Positions 18,201 to 26,200 of a stretch of DNA of 64,000 nucleotides are shown one piece after another. The DNA lies in contig JWIH01000020.1 of assembly GCA_000814665.1 (NCBI GenBank), positions 479,398 through 543,397 on the forward strand. Reading direction: 5' to 3'. Numbering within the stretch: position 1 is the stretch's first letter; each line of letters opens with the position of its first letter. Both the position numbers and the translations under genes were made by a program. The DNA comes from Pseudoalteromonas flavipulchra NCIMB 2033 = ATCC BAA-314. Its GTDB lineage: Bacteria; Pseudomonadota; Gammaproteobacteria; Enterobacterales; Alteromonadaceae. Below the pieces are notes generated by a model. The model made no database searches, was not told where the DNA came from, and saw nothing but the letters and a program-made list of their open reading frames with translations.

Positions 18201-18894
18201 TGAAAATAAGTACCCTGATGGAGTTGACAGTGCACAAGTTAAACTAAGTCATGCCGAGACGACGCAAGCACTTGAGCAAACTCAAAATCAGTTGCTACAA
18301 GTGCAAAGTGCATTAGAGGTTGATGCTCAGAATAAACAACAATTCTCTTTGCAAGCGGCAAATCTCGCTCAGTTGCAACAAGACTACGAGCAATGGCATT
18401 TGCTAGACAAGTTATTAGGCGACGCAACAGGCAAAAAGTTGCGTAATTGGGCGCAAACACAAACGTTAAAAATCTTATTGCAGTATGCTAACCAGCAATT
18501 GCATACGCTTTCTAGACGTTATCTGCTTACCAATATTGAGCAATCTTTGGAAATTGCGGTTATAGATAAAGATATGGCTGACGAACAACGTAGCGTCAAC
18601 ACCTTATCTGGAGGAGAGTCCTTCTTGGTATCTTTATCTTTAGCACTTGGACTTGCTGCGCTTTCATCAAATAAAGTGCAAATACATTCATTATTTATTG
18701 ATGAAGGGTTTGGTACGTTAGACCCCGAGACGCTGGGTGTCGCAATTGATGCACTGGACGCGTTGCAATCACAAGGACGCAAGGTTGGAGTGATCTCGCA
18801 TGTTGCTCAGATGAGCGAGCGGATCGCCACCCGTATTCATGTGAATAAACAGCCGGGAGGCTACTCATCTTTAAATTTAGTACCACAAACATAA
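15235..18894 (+). CDS. sbcC: Exonuclease SbcC, ATPase subunit
   Basis: A 1219-residue SMC-like ATPase. Walker A GDTGAGKST is at residues 36-44, and the C-terminal part has signature LSGGESFLVSLSLALGLA and Walker B LFIDEGFGTLD. Between them are two very long Gln-rich coiled coils meeting at the zinc hook ECMVCG, with Cys602 and Cys605. The length is at the upper end for the family. It partners with SbcD in a two-gene operon. The high glutamine content of the coiled coil explains a long spurious minus-strand open frame at 15818-16240. Confidence 0.96.
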   Translation: MKLEKILITNLASIESAEVDFTAAPLKDTGLYAITGDTGAGKSTLLDAVCLAFYGKTARLKSDDKEKVAFNGDNIKLNDPRNLLRRGCVAASASVVFIAQDSKRYQAIWSVERARKSPKGNLKTATIELFSLPDMTLVCEKKKETEQKIEQLVGLNFEQFTRAVLLAQHEFSAFLKAGGDERAQLLECLTGTEKFSNIGKAVFEAHKQKKVELQSLQDRLGQIVLLSPDQLAELEAQKLALIETRNRQQETSTKLQAQLQWLADVELRKQKIAEVEHTLKTLEQQIAEGKPQQEYAQQVLKANEMRDNREQHELADKRVAQLSQEQLALQQQDFASTIATLKAKQQQLEQQLITQQANFVKLEPSFNTIRLLDEKLSLHKAQERETKPYLDKHANLITQHEAAIQKYQVQQGEIATELKQLEHEQANLHSVSNIAGQWSVVQPQFDDLQKYQQQRNDHETQLQKLPSEQQALGTQLSKHEAEVQHLQKVYDTEASALSALKEALAPLTQQDLNLALQNWSLCVQAYRSIEEGDALLHQLRSQQTQHHIGLERLEILIRDTKQQDELSKQRLALTRDNLEQVQLRASERISDLRSQLRAGQECMVCGSKEHPYGVEHIDAHWEQLLSDFRSQYQAAEQAREQVLQRYNQQVGEKERENALWQSVTQEIAHCTKQINENRARLDALSDEYKVGSAEQAELQLVSIQSRLNELSKLRNNIDRQWQSVQQAQQHLEQAKHKGQALQQQHHDLGNHIAFLRTEYDQLSQTVDALRNRLEALISDNSWWQNFDSSPQAAISQLKTGVQTWLKTTERTDALTAKKVQLEHQLHLASQQKQDEAQRLEELEHTLLQHQQNIERLNRERAEYLPQQHTRLDDWIAELKQQEQQSREQITQTQLALSQTEAQREKTQHSLTQLEKQIAEQTSRLQQLSARFEQWLLDQQGQLNKVKVLALLEVSLDEARANLEKCAQVQQTFQNTKLQLSHQREELSQLENKYPDGVDSAQVKLSHAETTQALEQTQNQLLQVQSALEVDAQNKQQFSLQAANLAQLQQDYEQWHLLDKLLGDATGKKLRNWAQTQTLKILLQYANQQLHTLSRRYLLTNIEQSLEIAVIDKDMADEQRSVNTLSGGESFLVSLSLALGLAALSSNKVQIHSLFIDEGFGTLDPETLGVAIDALDALQSQGRKVGVISHVAQMSERIATRIHVNKQPGGYSSLNLVPQT

Positions 18895-18904
18895 GGAAAT
18901 TTGG

Positions 18905-19570
18905 ATGCCGACTTTTACGGGCGAAGAAGCCCAAAACTACGACTCTAGGATCACAAAACTGGTGCCAGGTTATGCGTTAATTCACCAACTTACCGGGGCG
19001 CAACTGTTAGCACTTTACCCAGATAGCGCAACCATTTTGGTTGTGGGTGCAGGGACAGGCAAAGAAATTGTAGAGCTTGCTCAGCTAAACCCGAGTTGGC
19101 GGTTTATAGCGCAAGATGTATCTGCTGATATGTTGGCAATTGCAGATCAGCATTTTACTAAGTTAGGCCTACAAGAGCGCGTGCAGATCCATCATGGTGC
19201 GATTTCACCACAGGCCTACCAAGCGGATGCAGTACTATGCTTGTTGGTGATGCACTTTGTAAAAGATAACGGCGATAAAGCAAGCTTGTTTAAACAAATG
19301 AGTGAGCAGCTAAAGTCGGATGGGCATCTTTTTATTGCCGACTTAGAAAAACCTGCGACAAGCTTTGAACGTGAAGCGCAGTTAATCGTGTGCAAACAAC
19401 TTGGGCTGACTGATGTTGGCGAGCAACGTATGAGGGTAAATTTAGAGCATGAGTTTTACCCCGTGGATAAAATGCGCCTTGCTGAACTGCTAGACACCGC
19501 AGGTTTTGGCATTGCTAAACCTTTCTTCAAAGCCCTTGGGTTTGCTGGCTTTGTGGTAGATAAACAGTAG
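18905..19570 (+). CDS. Class I SAM-dependent methyltransferase
   Basis: A 221-residue methyltransferase with motif I VVGAGTGKEI, an acidic residue after strand 2 (FIAQDVSADML), motif post-I GAISP and motif III LKSDGHLFIADLEK. It resembles CmoA-like and ubiquinone-type small-molecule methyltransferases; the acceptor is unknown. AAGGA precedes the start, 10 bp after sbcC, so it may be co-transcribed. The coding sequence contains one copy of the 19-bp dispersed motif at 19144-19162, read as DQHFTK. Confidence 0.85.
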   Translation: MPTFTGEEAQNYDSRITKLVPGYALIHQLTGAQLLALYPDSATILVVGAGTGKEIVELAQLNPSWRFIAQDVSADMLAIADQHFTKLGLQERVQIHHGAISPQAYQADAVLCLLVMHFVKDNGDKASLFKQMSEQLKSDGHLFIADLEKPATSFEREAQLIVCKQLGLTDVGEQRMRVNLEHEFYPVDKMRLAELLDTAGFGIAKPFFKALGFAGFVVDKQ

Positions 19571-19582
19571 TTTTTATCTAAA

Positions 19583-19601
19583 TAACCTGAGCTTCGGATA
19601 A
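19583..19601. repeat. Solo end of the TAACCTGAG palindromic element
   Basis: TAACCTGAGCTTCGGATAA differs by one base from the left inverted repeat of the 198-bp element at 32473-32670. No matching right end was found nearby, so this is a fragment. Confidence 0.7.
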
Positions 19602-19602
19602 A

Positions 19603-19635
19603 TAAGCCAGACCATATTCGGGTGTGGCTTTTCCT
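19603..19635 (+). terminator. Terminator after the methyltransferase gene
   Basis: AAGCCAGACC and GGGTGTGGCTT form an imperfect stem around ATATTC, followed by TTTCCTTTCTT. Confidence 0.6.
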
Positions 19636-19665
19636 TTCTTACTCTTTCAAAGTAGCTTGTATTAA

Positions 19666-20187
19666 GTTAGTAAAATAATGATCTATCCAAACCAATTGCT
19701 GCTCCGCTACTGACGTCACCGCGCTTCATCTAAACCTCATGTCATTTACTTCTAAAAAGTTAGTAAAACTCTGATCTCAATGATGAAGATACAGGAAGTA
19801 GATCAGTATTTTACTTAGTAAAAATTTGATCTCTTCACAACTTGGCATACAGTTTAGTTGCCGCCTAATATCTAACCTTGTCTTATTATTTCCACTAACT
19901 TATTGATTTTTATATTACTAAGTTGGCGATAATCCAAAAATGGCGAAATAATAAGACGCAAGTTATAGTCAACGGCGAACTCATCATCCAGCCAAGTTAG
20001 ATTGTTAGTAAAAACCTGATCTCTGAGTAATGATTTCGCGTAGGTGCGTCCTGCAATAATATGCCAATCGTATGTTTTTGCTGAAAAATCAGGCGTTGAG
20101 AAGAGCAGGGCTTCTTGACTTGAAGCTTGAAGTAATGCGCTATCACGATATGACTGCCAAGTTGAATAGTTAGTAATATCGTGATCT
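19666..20187. repeat. Cluster A of the 19-bp GTTAGTAAAATNNTGATCT motif
   Basis: Six copies in 522 bp: 19666-19684, 19759-19777, 19814-19832, 20004-20022 and 20169-20187 on the + strand, and 19800-19818 inverted and overlapping the third. Most match the consensus at 16-17 of 17 fixed positions. The first four lie between two convergent genes, where promoters are not expected. The last two lie inside the minus-strand gene at 19872-20438, read there as DQVFTN and DHDITN. A seventh copy is at 19144-19162. Every copy holds one GATC. Function unknown. Confidence 0.85.
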
Positions 20188-20438
20188 GGCAGTCTTGCAG
20201 CAAATAAAAACTTGGCAAAAACATTGAAGATTTTCCGCCAACCATTGCCACAATGCGCATTAATATGTTCGATCTCCCCACTCGCTAACGCACTGACTTG
20301 CATCAAATTATTATAAGGTTCTATGCGTGGTGGATGTTCAATATAAAACGCAACTTTACCCGTTACGACACCCAAACCATGAGTTAGTATTTTTTTGCTC
20401 TGTGCTGTATTCATCATACTTTGCTGCGATCTATTCAT
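19872..20438 (-). CDS. Uncharacterised protein (possibly DUF6942 family)
   Basis: A roughly 188-residue soluble protein. The start is uncertain: ATG 20438, a GTG at 20444 and ATGs at 20417 and 20414 are all in frame, none with a strong ribosome binding site. Distinct features are VAFYIEHPPRIEPYNNL, then HCGNGWRKIFNVFAKFLF, and AGRTYAKSLL. I think this resembles DUF6942 proteins of Vibrio and Pseudoalteromonas, but that is from memory and unverified. Two copies of the 19-bp motif are part of its coding sequence, and four more lie just past its 3' end. Confidence 0.65.
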   Translation of the reverse strand: MNRSQQSMMNTAQSKKILTHGLGVVTGKVAFYIEHPPRIEPYNNLMQVSALASGEIEHINAHCGNGWRKIFNVFAKFLFAARLPDHDITNYSTWQSYRDSALLQASSQEALLFSTPDFSAKTYDWHIIAGRTYAKSLLRDQVFTNNLTWLDDEFAVDYNLRLIISPFLDYRQLSNIKINKLVEIIRQG

Positions 20439-20502
20439 TTGCACGTAAGTTTAAAATAAATAAGGTGAAATTGGCATGGTAAGGGTTTGAATTAAATTTT
20501 GC

Positions 20503-20646
20503 TTTTACTAGGGCCTGATTGGCATTTCTAATGCGTTATCGCCTGACTCACATAGAATAACTATGCTACACAGGCTCTTCCCTGTATAAATGGCAATCAA
20601 ACTGCTGCAAAAACAAACTTGAAAGATCAACAGGCCCTAGGTAAAA
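20503..20646. repeat. 144-bp palindromic (MITE-like) element
   Basis: Terminal inverted repeats TTTTACTAGGGCCTG and CAGGCCCTAGGTAAAA bound the element. Inside are a second inverted pair (GATTGGCATTT / AAATGGCAATC) and a hairpin GCCTG..CATAG..CTATG..CAGGC. It has no coding capacity. A shortened relative lies at 9023-9072. The structure fits a non-autonomous mobile or REP-like element. It lies between the genes at 19872-20438 and blc. Confidence 0.75.
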
Positions 20647-20716
20647 ATCGAACCTATCGTTAATCTTAGTGCTTGGTTACTACGTATGACATCAAGATGG
20701 AATATGGAGAACTTAT

Positions 20717-21253
20717 ATGAAAGTACCACAGTTATTTTTCACAGCGATTTTAGTGCTTGTAATTTCAGCATGCACAGGGCTGCCAGATGGCATCAAACCA
20801 GTTAAAGACTTTAATGTTGAGCGCTATACAGGCACTTGGTATGAAATCGCGCGATTAGATCATTCATTTGAAAGGGGAATGCAGAACGTCACGGCAACGT
20901 ATAGCCAAAATCCTGATGGTTCAATTAAAGTCGTAAATAGGGGATATGTAACAGAGGAAGGAGAGTGGAAAGAAGCGGTTGGCAAAGCTAAGTTTGTTGC
21001 AAATGATGAAATAGCGCATTTGAAAGTGTCATTTTTTGGTCCGTTTTATGGCAGTTATGTGGTATTCGAGTTAGATGAAGATTATCAGTATGCATTTGTT
21101 ACCAGCTACAACCGTGATTACCTTTGGTTGCTTTCTAGAGCACCTAAAGTGCCCGATACCGTAATGAATAAGTTTAAAACCATGTCAGAACAATATGGTT
21201 TTAACACCAATGAACTTATCTATATGAGACACGAACCCGTTCAAAAAGAATAG
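20717..21253 (+). CDS. blc: Outer-membrane lipoprotein lipocalin Blc
   Basis: A 178-residue bacterial lipocalin. The lipobox is VISAC with Cys19, giving a lipoprotein after cleavage by signal peptidase II. The lipocalin signature is FNVERYTGTWYEIARLDHSFE (SCR1, with the invariant GTWYE), followed by NVTATYSQNPDGSI, VVFELDEDYQYAFV and YLWLLSRAPK. Length and motifs match E. coli Blc, which binds lysophospholipids and is made under envelope stress. Confidence 0.93.
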   Translation: MKVPQLFFTAILVLVISACTGLPDGIKPVKDFNVERYTGTWYEIARLDHSFERGMQNVTATYSQNPDGSIKVVNRGYVTEEGEWKEAVGKAKFVANDEIAHLKVSFFGPFYGSYVVFELDEDYQYAFVTSYNRDYLWLLSRAPKVPDTVMNKFKTMSEQYGFNTNELIYMRHEPVQKE

Positions 21254-21272
21254 TGTAAACCCCCTTTACACT
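21252..21272 (+). terminator. Hairpin at the end of blc
   Basis: AGTGTAAA and TTTACACT form an 8-bp perfect stem with a C-rich loop, starting just before the stop codon. The T-tract behind it is weak. Confidence 0.45.
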
Positions 21273-21449
21273 AAAGTTCCTTTTATGGGTATTTTAACTT
21301 ACTAACAGAAGGGAGGCTGTATGTGAGTTGAGTCTAAGTGTCTTATTCCTGTAGGAAATGGTTAATAAATCATTCAGTCAACTGTAACAGGAACACTTCA
21401 CACTGTTGCACGCTTTACAAAAAATAATACTTAGGAACTGGAGTAACTC

Positions 21450-23369
21450 ATGAAGCGTGTAGCATATTCTCTTATTGCAGCGGCAGTTGCAATGGCACTT
21501 ACAGCCTGTGATGGTGACGACGGAGCACAAGGTCCTGCGGGTCCTCAAGGTGAGCAGGGCACTGCTGGCCAAGATGGTGCAAACGGTACTAATGGCTCAA
21601 ATGGTACAAACGGCACAAATGGACAAAATGGTACTGACGGACAGGACGGTCAAAATGGACAAGACGGCCAAAATGGTCGCGATGGTAGTTACAGCGTACC
21701 AGGCCTTGTTCGCATCGCAACCGTCCCTGCTGGTGCTGAAGTAACTGGTCTATTTCTCTCTGAAGGGGGTGACTTGTTCTTCAATGTTCAGCACCCAAAT
21801 GATACCAACACAGCTACTGATAAGTTCAATAGCAAGCCATTCAATACGGGTACTGTCGGTGTACTAACCGGTGTGAACTTTAATAATTTACCTGCAAATA
21901 TCCCAAGCGCACCAGTTCCTGCTTCGACCATGGAACAACAAACCGTGATTTCTGCAATTGGTCAATATCAAATCCTAGGCCAAACAGGTGATACATTCGC
22001 AAACCTTGGCACTAAGGGGTTAGCGGGTGGTTTGGGTGTACATTACAGCATCTCAACTGGTGAAGAAATCATTAAAAATGATAACCCTGACTTCAATGGT
22101 TATATTCCAGTCGATGCAAACACAGGTTACCTATTTACAAACTGGGAAGCGTACCCAGGTGGTGTCAGTCGTTTGAAAATGAGTAAAGCAACAACGGGTA
22201 AATGGTCAATCGAAGAAGCCATGATGGTAGACTTCGACGGTGTTAAAGGCACAGCAGCCAACTGCTTTGGTTCAGTATCACCTTGGGGCACACCGCTGAC
22301 TTCGGAAGAATGGATTGTCTGGTCTGAAGTTGATTCAACACAAGATCCACAGTGGAATAACCCTGCTGAAACAGGTAATGACACAATGGAAGCGTTAATG
22401 GCACCTGATTTCCCTAACCCTTATCGCTACGGTTACATTGCAGAAATCAAAAATCCTACAACCGAAACACCTGATGTTGTAAAACACTTTACAATCGGTC
22501 GTTATGAGCATGAAAACTCAGTTGTAATGCCTGACCGTCGTACTGTTTATTCATCACAAGATGATACCGGTGGCGTACTATTTAAATTTGTTGCAGATCA
22601 ACCAGAAGACTTAAGTGCAGGTACCCTATACGCAGCAAAGCTAACTCAAGATGCAGGCCTTACCGATCCGGCTGTAACTGGCTTTGACATTAGCTGGGTT
22701 GAGCTTGGTAGCGGCAGTAATGCACAGATTGAAACTTGGGTGGCCGAATACGACGGCATCAATGAGACTGACTATGTTGAAGGTCAAACAAGCTATCTGT
22801 CTGTTGCTGATGTAAAAGCGTGGGCAGAAGGCGCTGCAACTTATCCAACTGTTGCAAACGGTGGCGGTAAAGTAACGGCAGGTAAAGCGATGGACAACCG
22901 TGCTATCTTCCTTGAGTCTCGTCAGGCTGCACGCCAAAAAGGCGCTACGGCTGAATGGCGTAAACTTGAAGGCTTAAGCATCAACCATAACCGCGTACTT
23001 GAGGCAGTAACTGGTCAAGATGTAGTTGCCGGTGAGGTGGTAGATAAAGCCTATATGTATATCGGTATCTCGGATATCGACAACACCATGATTGATGGCG
23101 AAGGTGACATGCAGCTTTCTGCGCGTGTTAAAGATTGTGGCGGTGTATACCGTGCTCATATCGATAACAACTATAACTTAACTCGCATTGAACCGGTTGT
23201 CATGGGTGCAACTTACCGCTCGTCACTAACTGGCGCTGAGCGTTGTGACGTCAATCAACTTTCGCAGCCTGATAACGTAATCGTAATGGAAGATGGTCGC
23301 ATCATCATTGGTGAAGATGGCTTCCAAGAAAACAACACGCTTTGGCTTTATGACCCTAAAGCAAAATAA
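21450..23369 (+). CDS. PhoX-like (DUF839) lipoprotein with a collagen-like stalk
   Basis: A 639-residue lipoprotein. The lipobox is ALTAC with Cys20. Residues about 25-80 are some 18 uninterrupted Gly-X-Y triplets (GAQGPAGPQGEQG, then NGTNGSNGTNG runs). The rest is a beta-propeller-like domain with PhoX-family features: CFGSVSPWGTPLTSEEW (family C-x-G-x-TPWGTWLTCEE), GRYEHENSVVMPDRRTVY and SSQDDTGGVLFKFV. PhoX enzymes are Ca/Fe alkaline phosphatases exported by Tat; here export is by lipoprotein signal, which is unusual. The Trp-Leu-Thr-Cys-Glu motif is altered (PLTSEE), so phosphatase activity is uncertain. It precedes a di-haem lipoprotein gene. Confidence 0.8.
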   Translation: MKRVAYSLIAAAVAMALTACDGDDGAQGPAGPQGEQGTAGQDGANGTNGSNGTNGTNGQNGTDGQDGQNGQDGQNGRDGSYSVPGLVRIATVPAGAEVTGLFLSEGGDLFFNVQHPNDTNTATDKFNSKPFNTGTVGVLTGVNFNNLPANIPSAPVPASTMEQQTVISAIGQYQILGQTGDTFANLGTKGLAGGLGVHYSISTGEEIIKNDNPDFNGYIPVDANTGYLFTNWEAYPGGVSRLKMSKATTGKWSIEEAMMVDFDGVKGTAANCFGSVSPWGTPLTSEEWIVWSEVDSTQDPQWNNPAETGNDTMEALMAPDFPNPYRYGYIAEIKNPTTETPDVVKHFTIGRYEHENSVVMPDRRTVYSSQDDTGGVLFKFVADQPEDLSAGTLYAAKLTQDAGLTDPAVTGFDISWVELGSGSNAQIETWVAEYDGINETDYVEGQTSYLSVADVKAWAEGAATYPTVANGGGKVTAGKAMDNRAIFLESRQAARQKGATAEWRKLEGLSINHNRVLEAVTGQDVVAGEVVDKAYMYIGISDIDNTMIDGEGDMQLSARVKDCGGVYRAHIDNNYNLTRIEPVVMGATYRSSLTGAERCDVNQLSQPDNVIVMEDGRIIIGEDGFQENNTLWLYDPKAK

Positions 23370-23380
23370 TTAAGCAAGTA

Positions 23381-23412
23381 GTAGCGCACTGAATGGTGCG
23401 CTGCTTTTTTTT
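23381..23412 (+). terminator. Terminator after the PhoX-like gene
   Basis: GTAGCGCAC and GTGCGCTGC form a 9-bp stem with a 6-base loop, followed by eight T. The downstream gene starts only 24 bp later, so read-through or a weak internal promoter is needed for its expression. Confidence 0.85.
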
Positions 23413-23435
23413 AGCAAAATTTTGGAGTCATAAAA

Positions 23436-25091
23436 ATGAAATACGTTAGCCTAACTCTAGTGGCATTGACGAGCGTAGCCTTGTTTGGTTGTAATGATGA
23501 ACAGACTCAAGGGCTAACCAATACCGCACTTATGTCGGCGCAAACTACAGCACCTTATAAACAGGGTGATGATATTCCTGCGGCCGCATTTATGCAGCAC
23601 AATGAAGTCTATAACCCTGAATCAGTGATCCCACCTCAGTGTTACACCAAAACGGATGGCGTGAATAACCCTTGCTATGCCTGCCATCAATCATATGATG
23701 AAAAAAACCGACCAAACATGATGCGCGATGCCAATTTACAAGGCGCCTATGAGTTTTCCGATCTTGGATTTAAAAACCACTGGAAAAATTTGTTTAAAGA
23801 TCGTTCTGAGCTTATCAAAGGTATCTCAGATCAAGATATTACTAACTGGGTCAACCAAGATAATTACAGCCCTTTCATCGAAAAACTAAAAAATAACCCC
23901 GACTGGAAAGGTGAGATCACCCCGCTTAACAACTTGGCATATCCGGAAAAAGCGTTCGATGAGCTTGGTATAGCAAAAGACGGCAGTGGCTGGGTGGCAT
24001 TCAATTATAAACCTTTTCCTAGTACTTTCTGGCCAACCAATGGCTCTACAGGGGATGTCATGATCCGCCTTGCTGACGCCTTCAGAGAAAAGGGCGAAAC
24101 GTATAATCAGGACGTTTACCTTGCCAACTTAAGTTTGGTTGAAATGGCTGTAAAGGGGCTTGACGAAATATCAACGCCAGTGATTTCTGAGTCGCGAGTT
24201 GGCGTAGATTTAAATGGTGATGGCAAACTCACGAAGATCACTAGCATGCTGCGCAGTGAGCGTTACCTTGGTGATGCCAATACTATCGAGCTTGCTCATC
24301 AGTTATATCCACAAGACACTGAATTCTTACACACCGTTCGGTATATTGGGGTAGATGATAACGGCCAAGTATTTAATGCGCCAAGAATGAAAGAAGTGCG
24401 CTACATGAAAAAGCACAACTTTAAATCCAAGCAGTCACTCGGCGCTGCTTACTACAGAGAAGCGAAAGAAAAGTCATTCGAAAATTACCCACAAACGCTT
24501 TATTTGGGCGACCAAGGGATCAATAACAACTTCGGTTGGACGATTAACGGTTATATTGAAGACAAAAATGGTGCTCTTCGTCCGCAACATGAGCAAGAGC
24601 TCGCTTTTTGTAATGGTTGTCACAAAACCATTGGTTCAACCTATGACCAAACCTTCTCGTTTGCGCGTAAAGTCGAAGGCAAACTGGGTTGGGGTTATAT
24701 CAATTTAAAAGAGATGCAAGACGTACCTAACAAAGGCGAAGAGCAGGGGGAGTTCTTGACCTATATGATGCGTGTTGGCGGCGGTGATGAGTTTAGGCAA
24801 AACCAAGAGATGCTAATGCGCTGGTTTAACGAAGATGGCACGGTAAACAGCAAAAAAGTGCAGTCTGCGAAAAACCTTTATGAATTGATCACACCATCAA
24901 AACCACGTGCGCTGGCACTGAATAAAGCCTATTTAACCATTGTTAAAGAGCAAAGTTACCTATTCGGTCGTGACGCCACCATAGTAAAAGCGCGTAATGT
25001 GCTTGAACAAGTCGATGATTCTCAACAGCCTCTAGAGCCAGAGCACCGATATGTGTGGGATATGCAGCTGGATTGGAATAAAGCCGAGTAA
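23436..25091 (+). CDS. Di-haem c-type cytochrome-like lipoprotein
   Basis: A 551-residue lipoprotein with lipobox ALFGC (Cys19). Two haem c sites are present, CYACH at residues 80-84 and CNGCH at residues 392-396. A calcium-type loop DLNGDGKLT lies near residue 260. Between the haem sites are conserved-looking stretches such as NYKPFPSTFWPTNGSTGDVM and FGWTINGYIEDKNGALRPQHEQ. I do not recognise a named family. It follows the PhoX-like gene by 66 bp, suggesting a joint surface or periplasmic function. The coding sequence contains one 19-bp motif copy at 23828-23846, read as DQDITN. Confidence 0.8.
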   Translation: MKYVSLTLVALTSVALFGCNDEQTQGLTNTALMSAQTTAPYKQGDDIPAAAFMQHNEVYNPESVIPPQCYTKTDGVNNPCYACHQSYDEKNRPNMMRDANLQGAYEFSDLGFKNHWKNLFKDRSELIKGISDQDITNWVNQDNYSPFIEKLKNNPDWKGEITPLNNLAYPEKAFDELGIAKDGSGWVAFNYKPFPSTFWPTNGSTGDVMIRLADAFREKGETYNQDVYLANLSLVEMAVKGLDEISTPVISESRVGVDLNGDGKLTKITSMLRSERYLGDANTIELAHQLYPQDTEFLHTVRYIGVDDNGQVFNAPRMKEVRYMKKHNFKSKQSLGAAYYREAKEKSFENYPQTLYLGDQGINNNFGWTINGYIEDKNGALRPQHEQELAFCNGCHKTIGSTYDQTFSFARKVEGKLGWGYINLKEMQDVPNKGEEQGEFLTYMMRVGGGDEFRQNQEMLMRWFNEDGTVNSKKVQSAKNLYELITPSKPRALALNKAYLTIVKEQSYLFGRDATIVKARNVLEQVDDSQQPLEPEHRYVWDMQLDWNKAE

Positions 25092-25320
25092 AGTATATTC
25101 AGGGTAGGACACTTCCTGCTCTGAGTTGATAAAGGCGCAAAGATAGGGGACTGGCACTGATAAGAGGTAGTTTCAAATTGAAATTGCACGCTAATCTTTT
25201 GGTAGCGGATAAGTGCATGTCTTTTCATTATTTCTGAAACTCCAAAAGCAAGTTTCTGAGGGCAATTCATTGTTTTTATTACTGCTTTAAAGTTACACTT
25301 GTTTTAAGACAGGAGTGGGT

Positions 25321-26139
25321 TTGAAATACGTGAAGAAGTTGCTGGTTTTTATTATTGTTACGGGGTTAGTCGTTATAACATGGTTATTTACACAAGATAA
25401 CAGCATTCAGCTTACTCCGTTCGTGGGTGAAAATTCAAACTTAATCAAGGCATTACCTCAAGAAGAGCGCTTTGTTGAGAAGTCAAATGCTCAACAACCG
25501 CTTTTGCTTCATGCTCACGAGAGTTCTGATGAGCTCTACGAGCAAGCAAACAAAATAAGAATATGCAGAAGAGTGCCTAAAACGCAGAGTGAACTCGACA
25601 CTTGGGCTGAACGAGCGCATGCTAATGATGAGTACTATGAAATCATAGATAGTATGCATAGAAAATTTAAAATGTGCTTAGGCAGCGCAGATCGCGATGG
25701 CCCTTATGTTGACATGTTGATAGAAGCTGCTGAAAAGGGCTCAGATAAAGCGGTGTCTTTGCTTTGGCTACTAGGCGACGTTGAGCTGGTTGATGAGCTG
25801 AAGTTAAAAGATGTCCCAAGAGATGAACAAGTTTCGCGTCGACAAGCATTTATCACGACTAAGTATCGCTTAGCGCACAAGGTCGCACTTCAAGGTGGTG
25901 AGAATTCGATGCTAAAGCTTATCTCTGGCTTTCAACACTTAGATCCACAGACTGGTGGGCAGGATTATGTTAAGTCTCTCGCTTTTGCTTACTTTTTTGT
26001 AGAAGTGGTGAGTAACAGTGACGTATTTGGCAGAGTTGAGTGGACAATCAGAGATCTCGAGGGAAAAATGTCATCAGAAGAAATTACTCAAGCCAACGAA
26101 CTGACTCGTGACTTTTTAGCGCAGCATAGAGCGCTATAG
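25321..26139 (+). CDS. Membrane-anchored hypothetical protein
   Basis: A 272-residue protein. I choose the TTG at 25321 because AGGAG lies 5 bases upstream; the GTG at 25315 overlaps that ribosome binding site. One N-terminal hydrophobic helix (LLVFIIVTGLVVITWLF) anchors a periplasmic domain that is helical and charged, with Cys pairs at IRICRRVPK and FKMCLG that may form a disulfide. The segment MLIEAAEKGSDKAVSLLWLLGDVE has a Sel1/TPR-like look but no clear repeat series. Family unknown. Its 3' end faces motif cluster B. Confidence 0.6.
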   Translation: MKYVKKLLVFIIVTGLVVITWLFTQDNSIQLTPFVGENSNLIKALPQEERFVEKSNAQQPLLLHAHESSDELYEQANKIRICRRVPKTQSELDTWAERAHANDEYYEIIDSMHRKFKMCLGSADRDGPYVDMLIEAAEKGSDKAVSLLWLLGDVELVDELKLKDVPRDEQVSRRQAFITTKYRLAHKVALQGGENSMLKLISGFQHLDPQTGGQDYVKSLAFAYFFVEVVSNSDVFGRVEWTIRDLEGKMSSEEITQANELTRDFLAQHRAL

Positions 26140-26200
26140 ACCTTGAAGGTAAGATAAAACTTAAGCTCGGAGCAGAGCTGAGTTACTCTTCTCGCTTTTT

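Noticed and set aside
21360-21440. Possible Pho box upstream of the PhoX-like gene
   Set aside because: CTGTAACAG near 21382 resembles one half-site, but no second half lies at the required 11-bp spacing.
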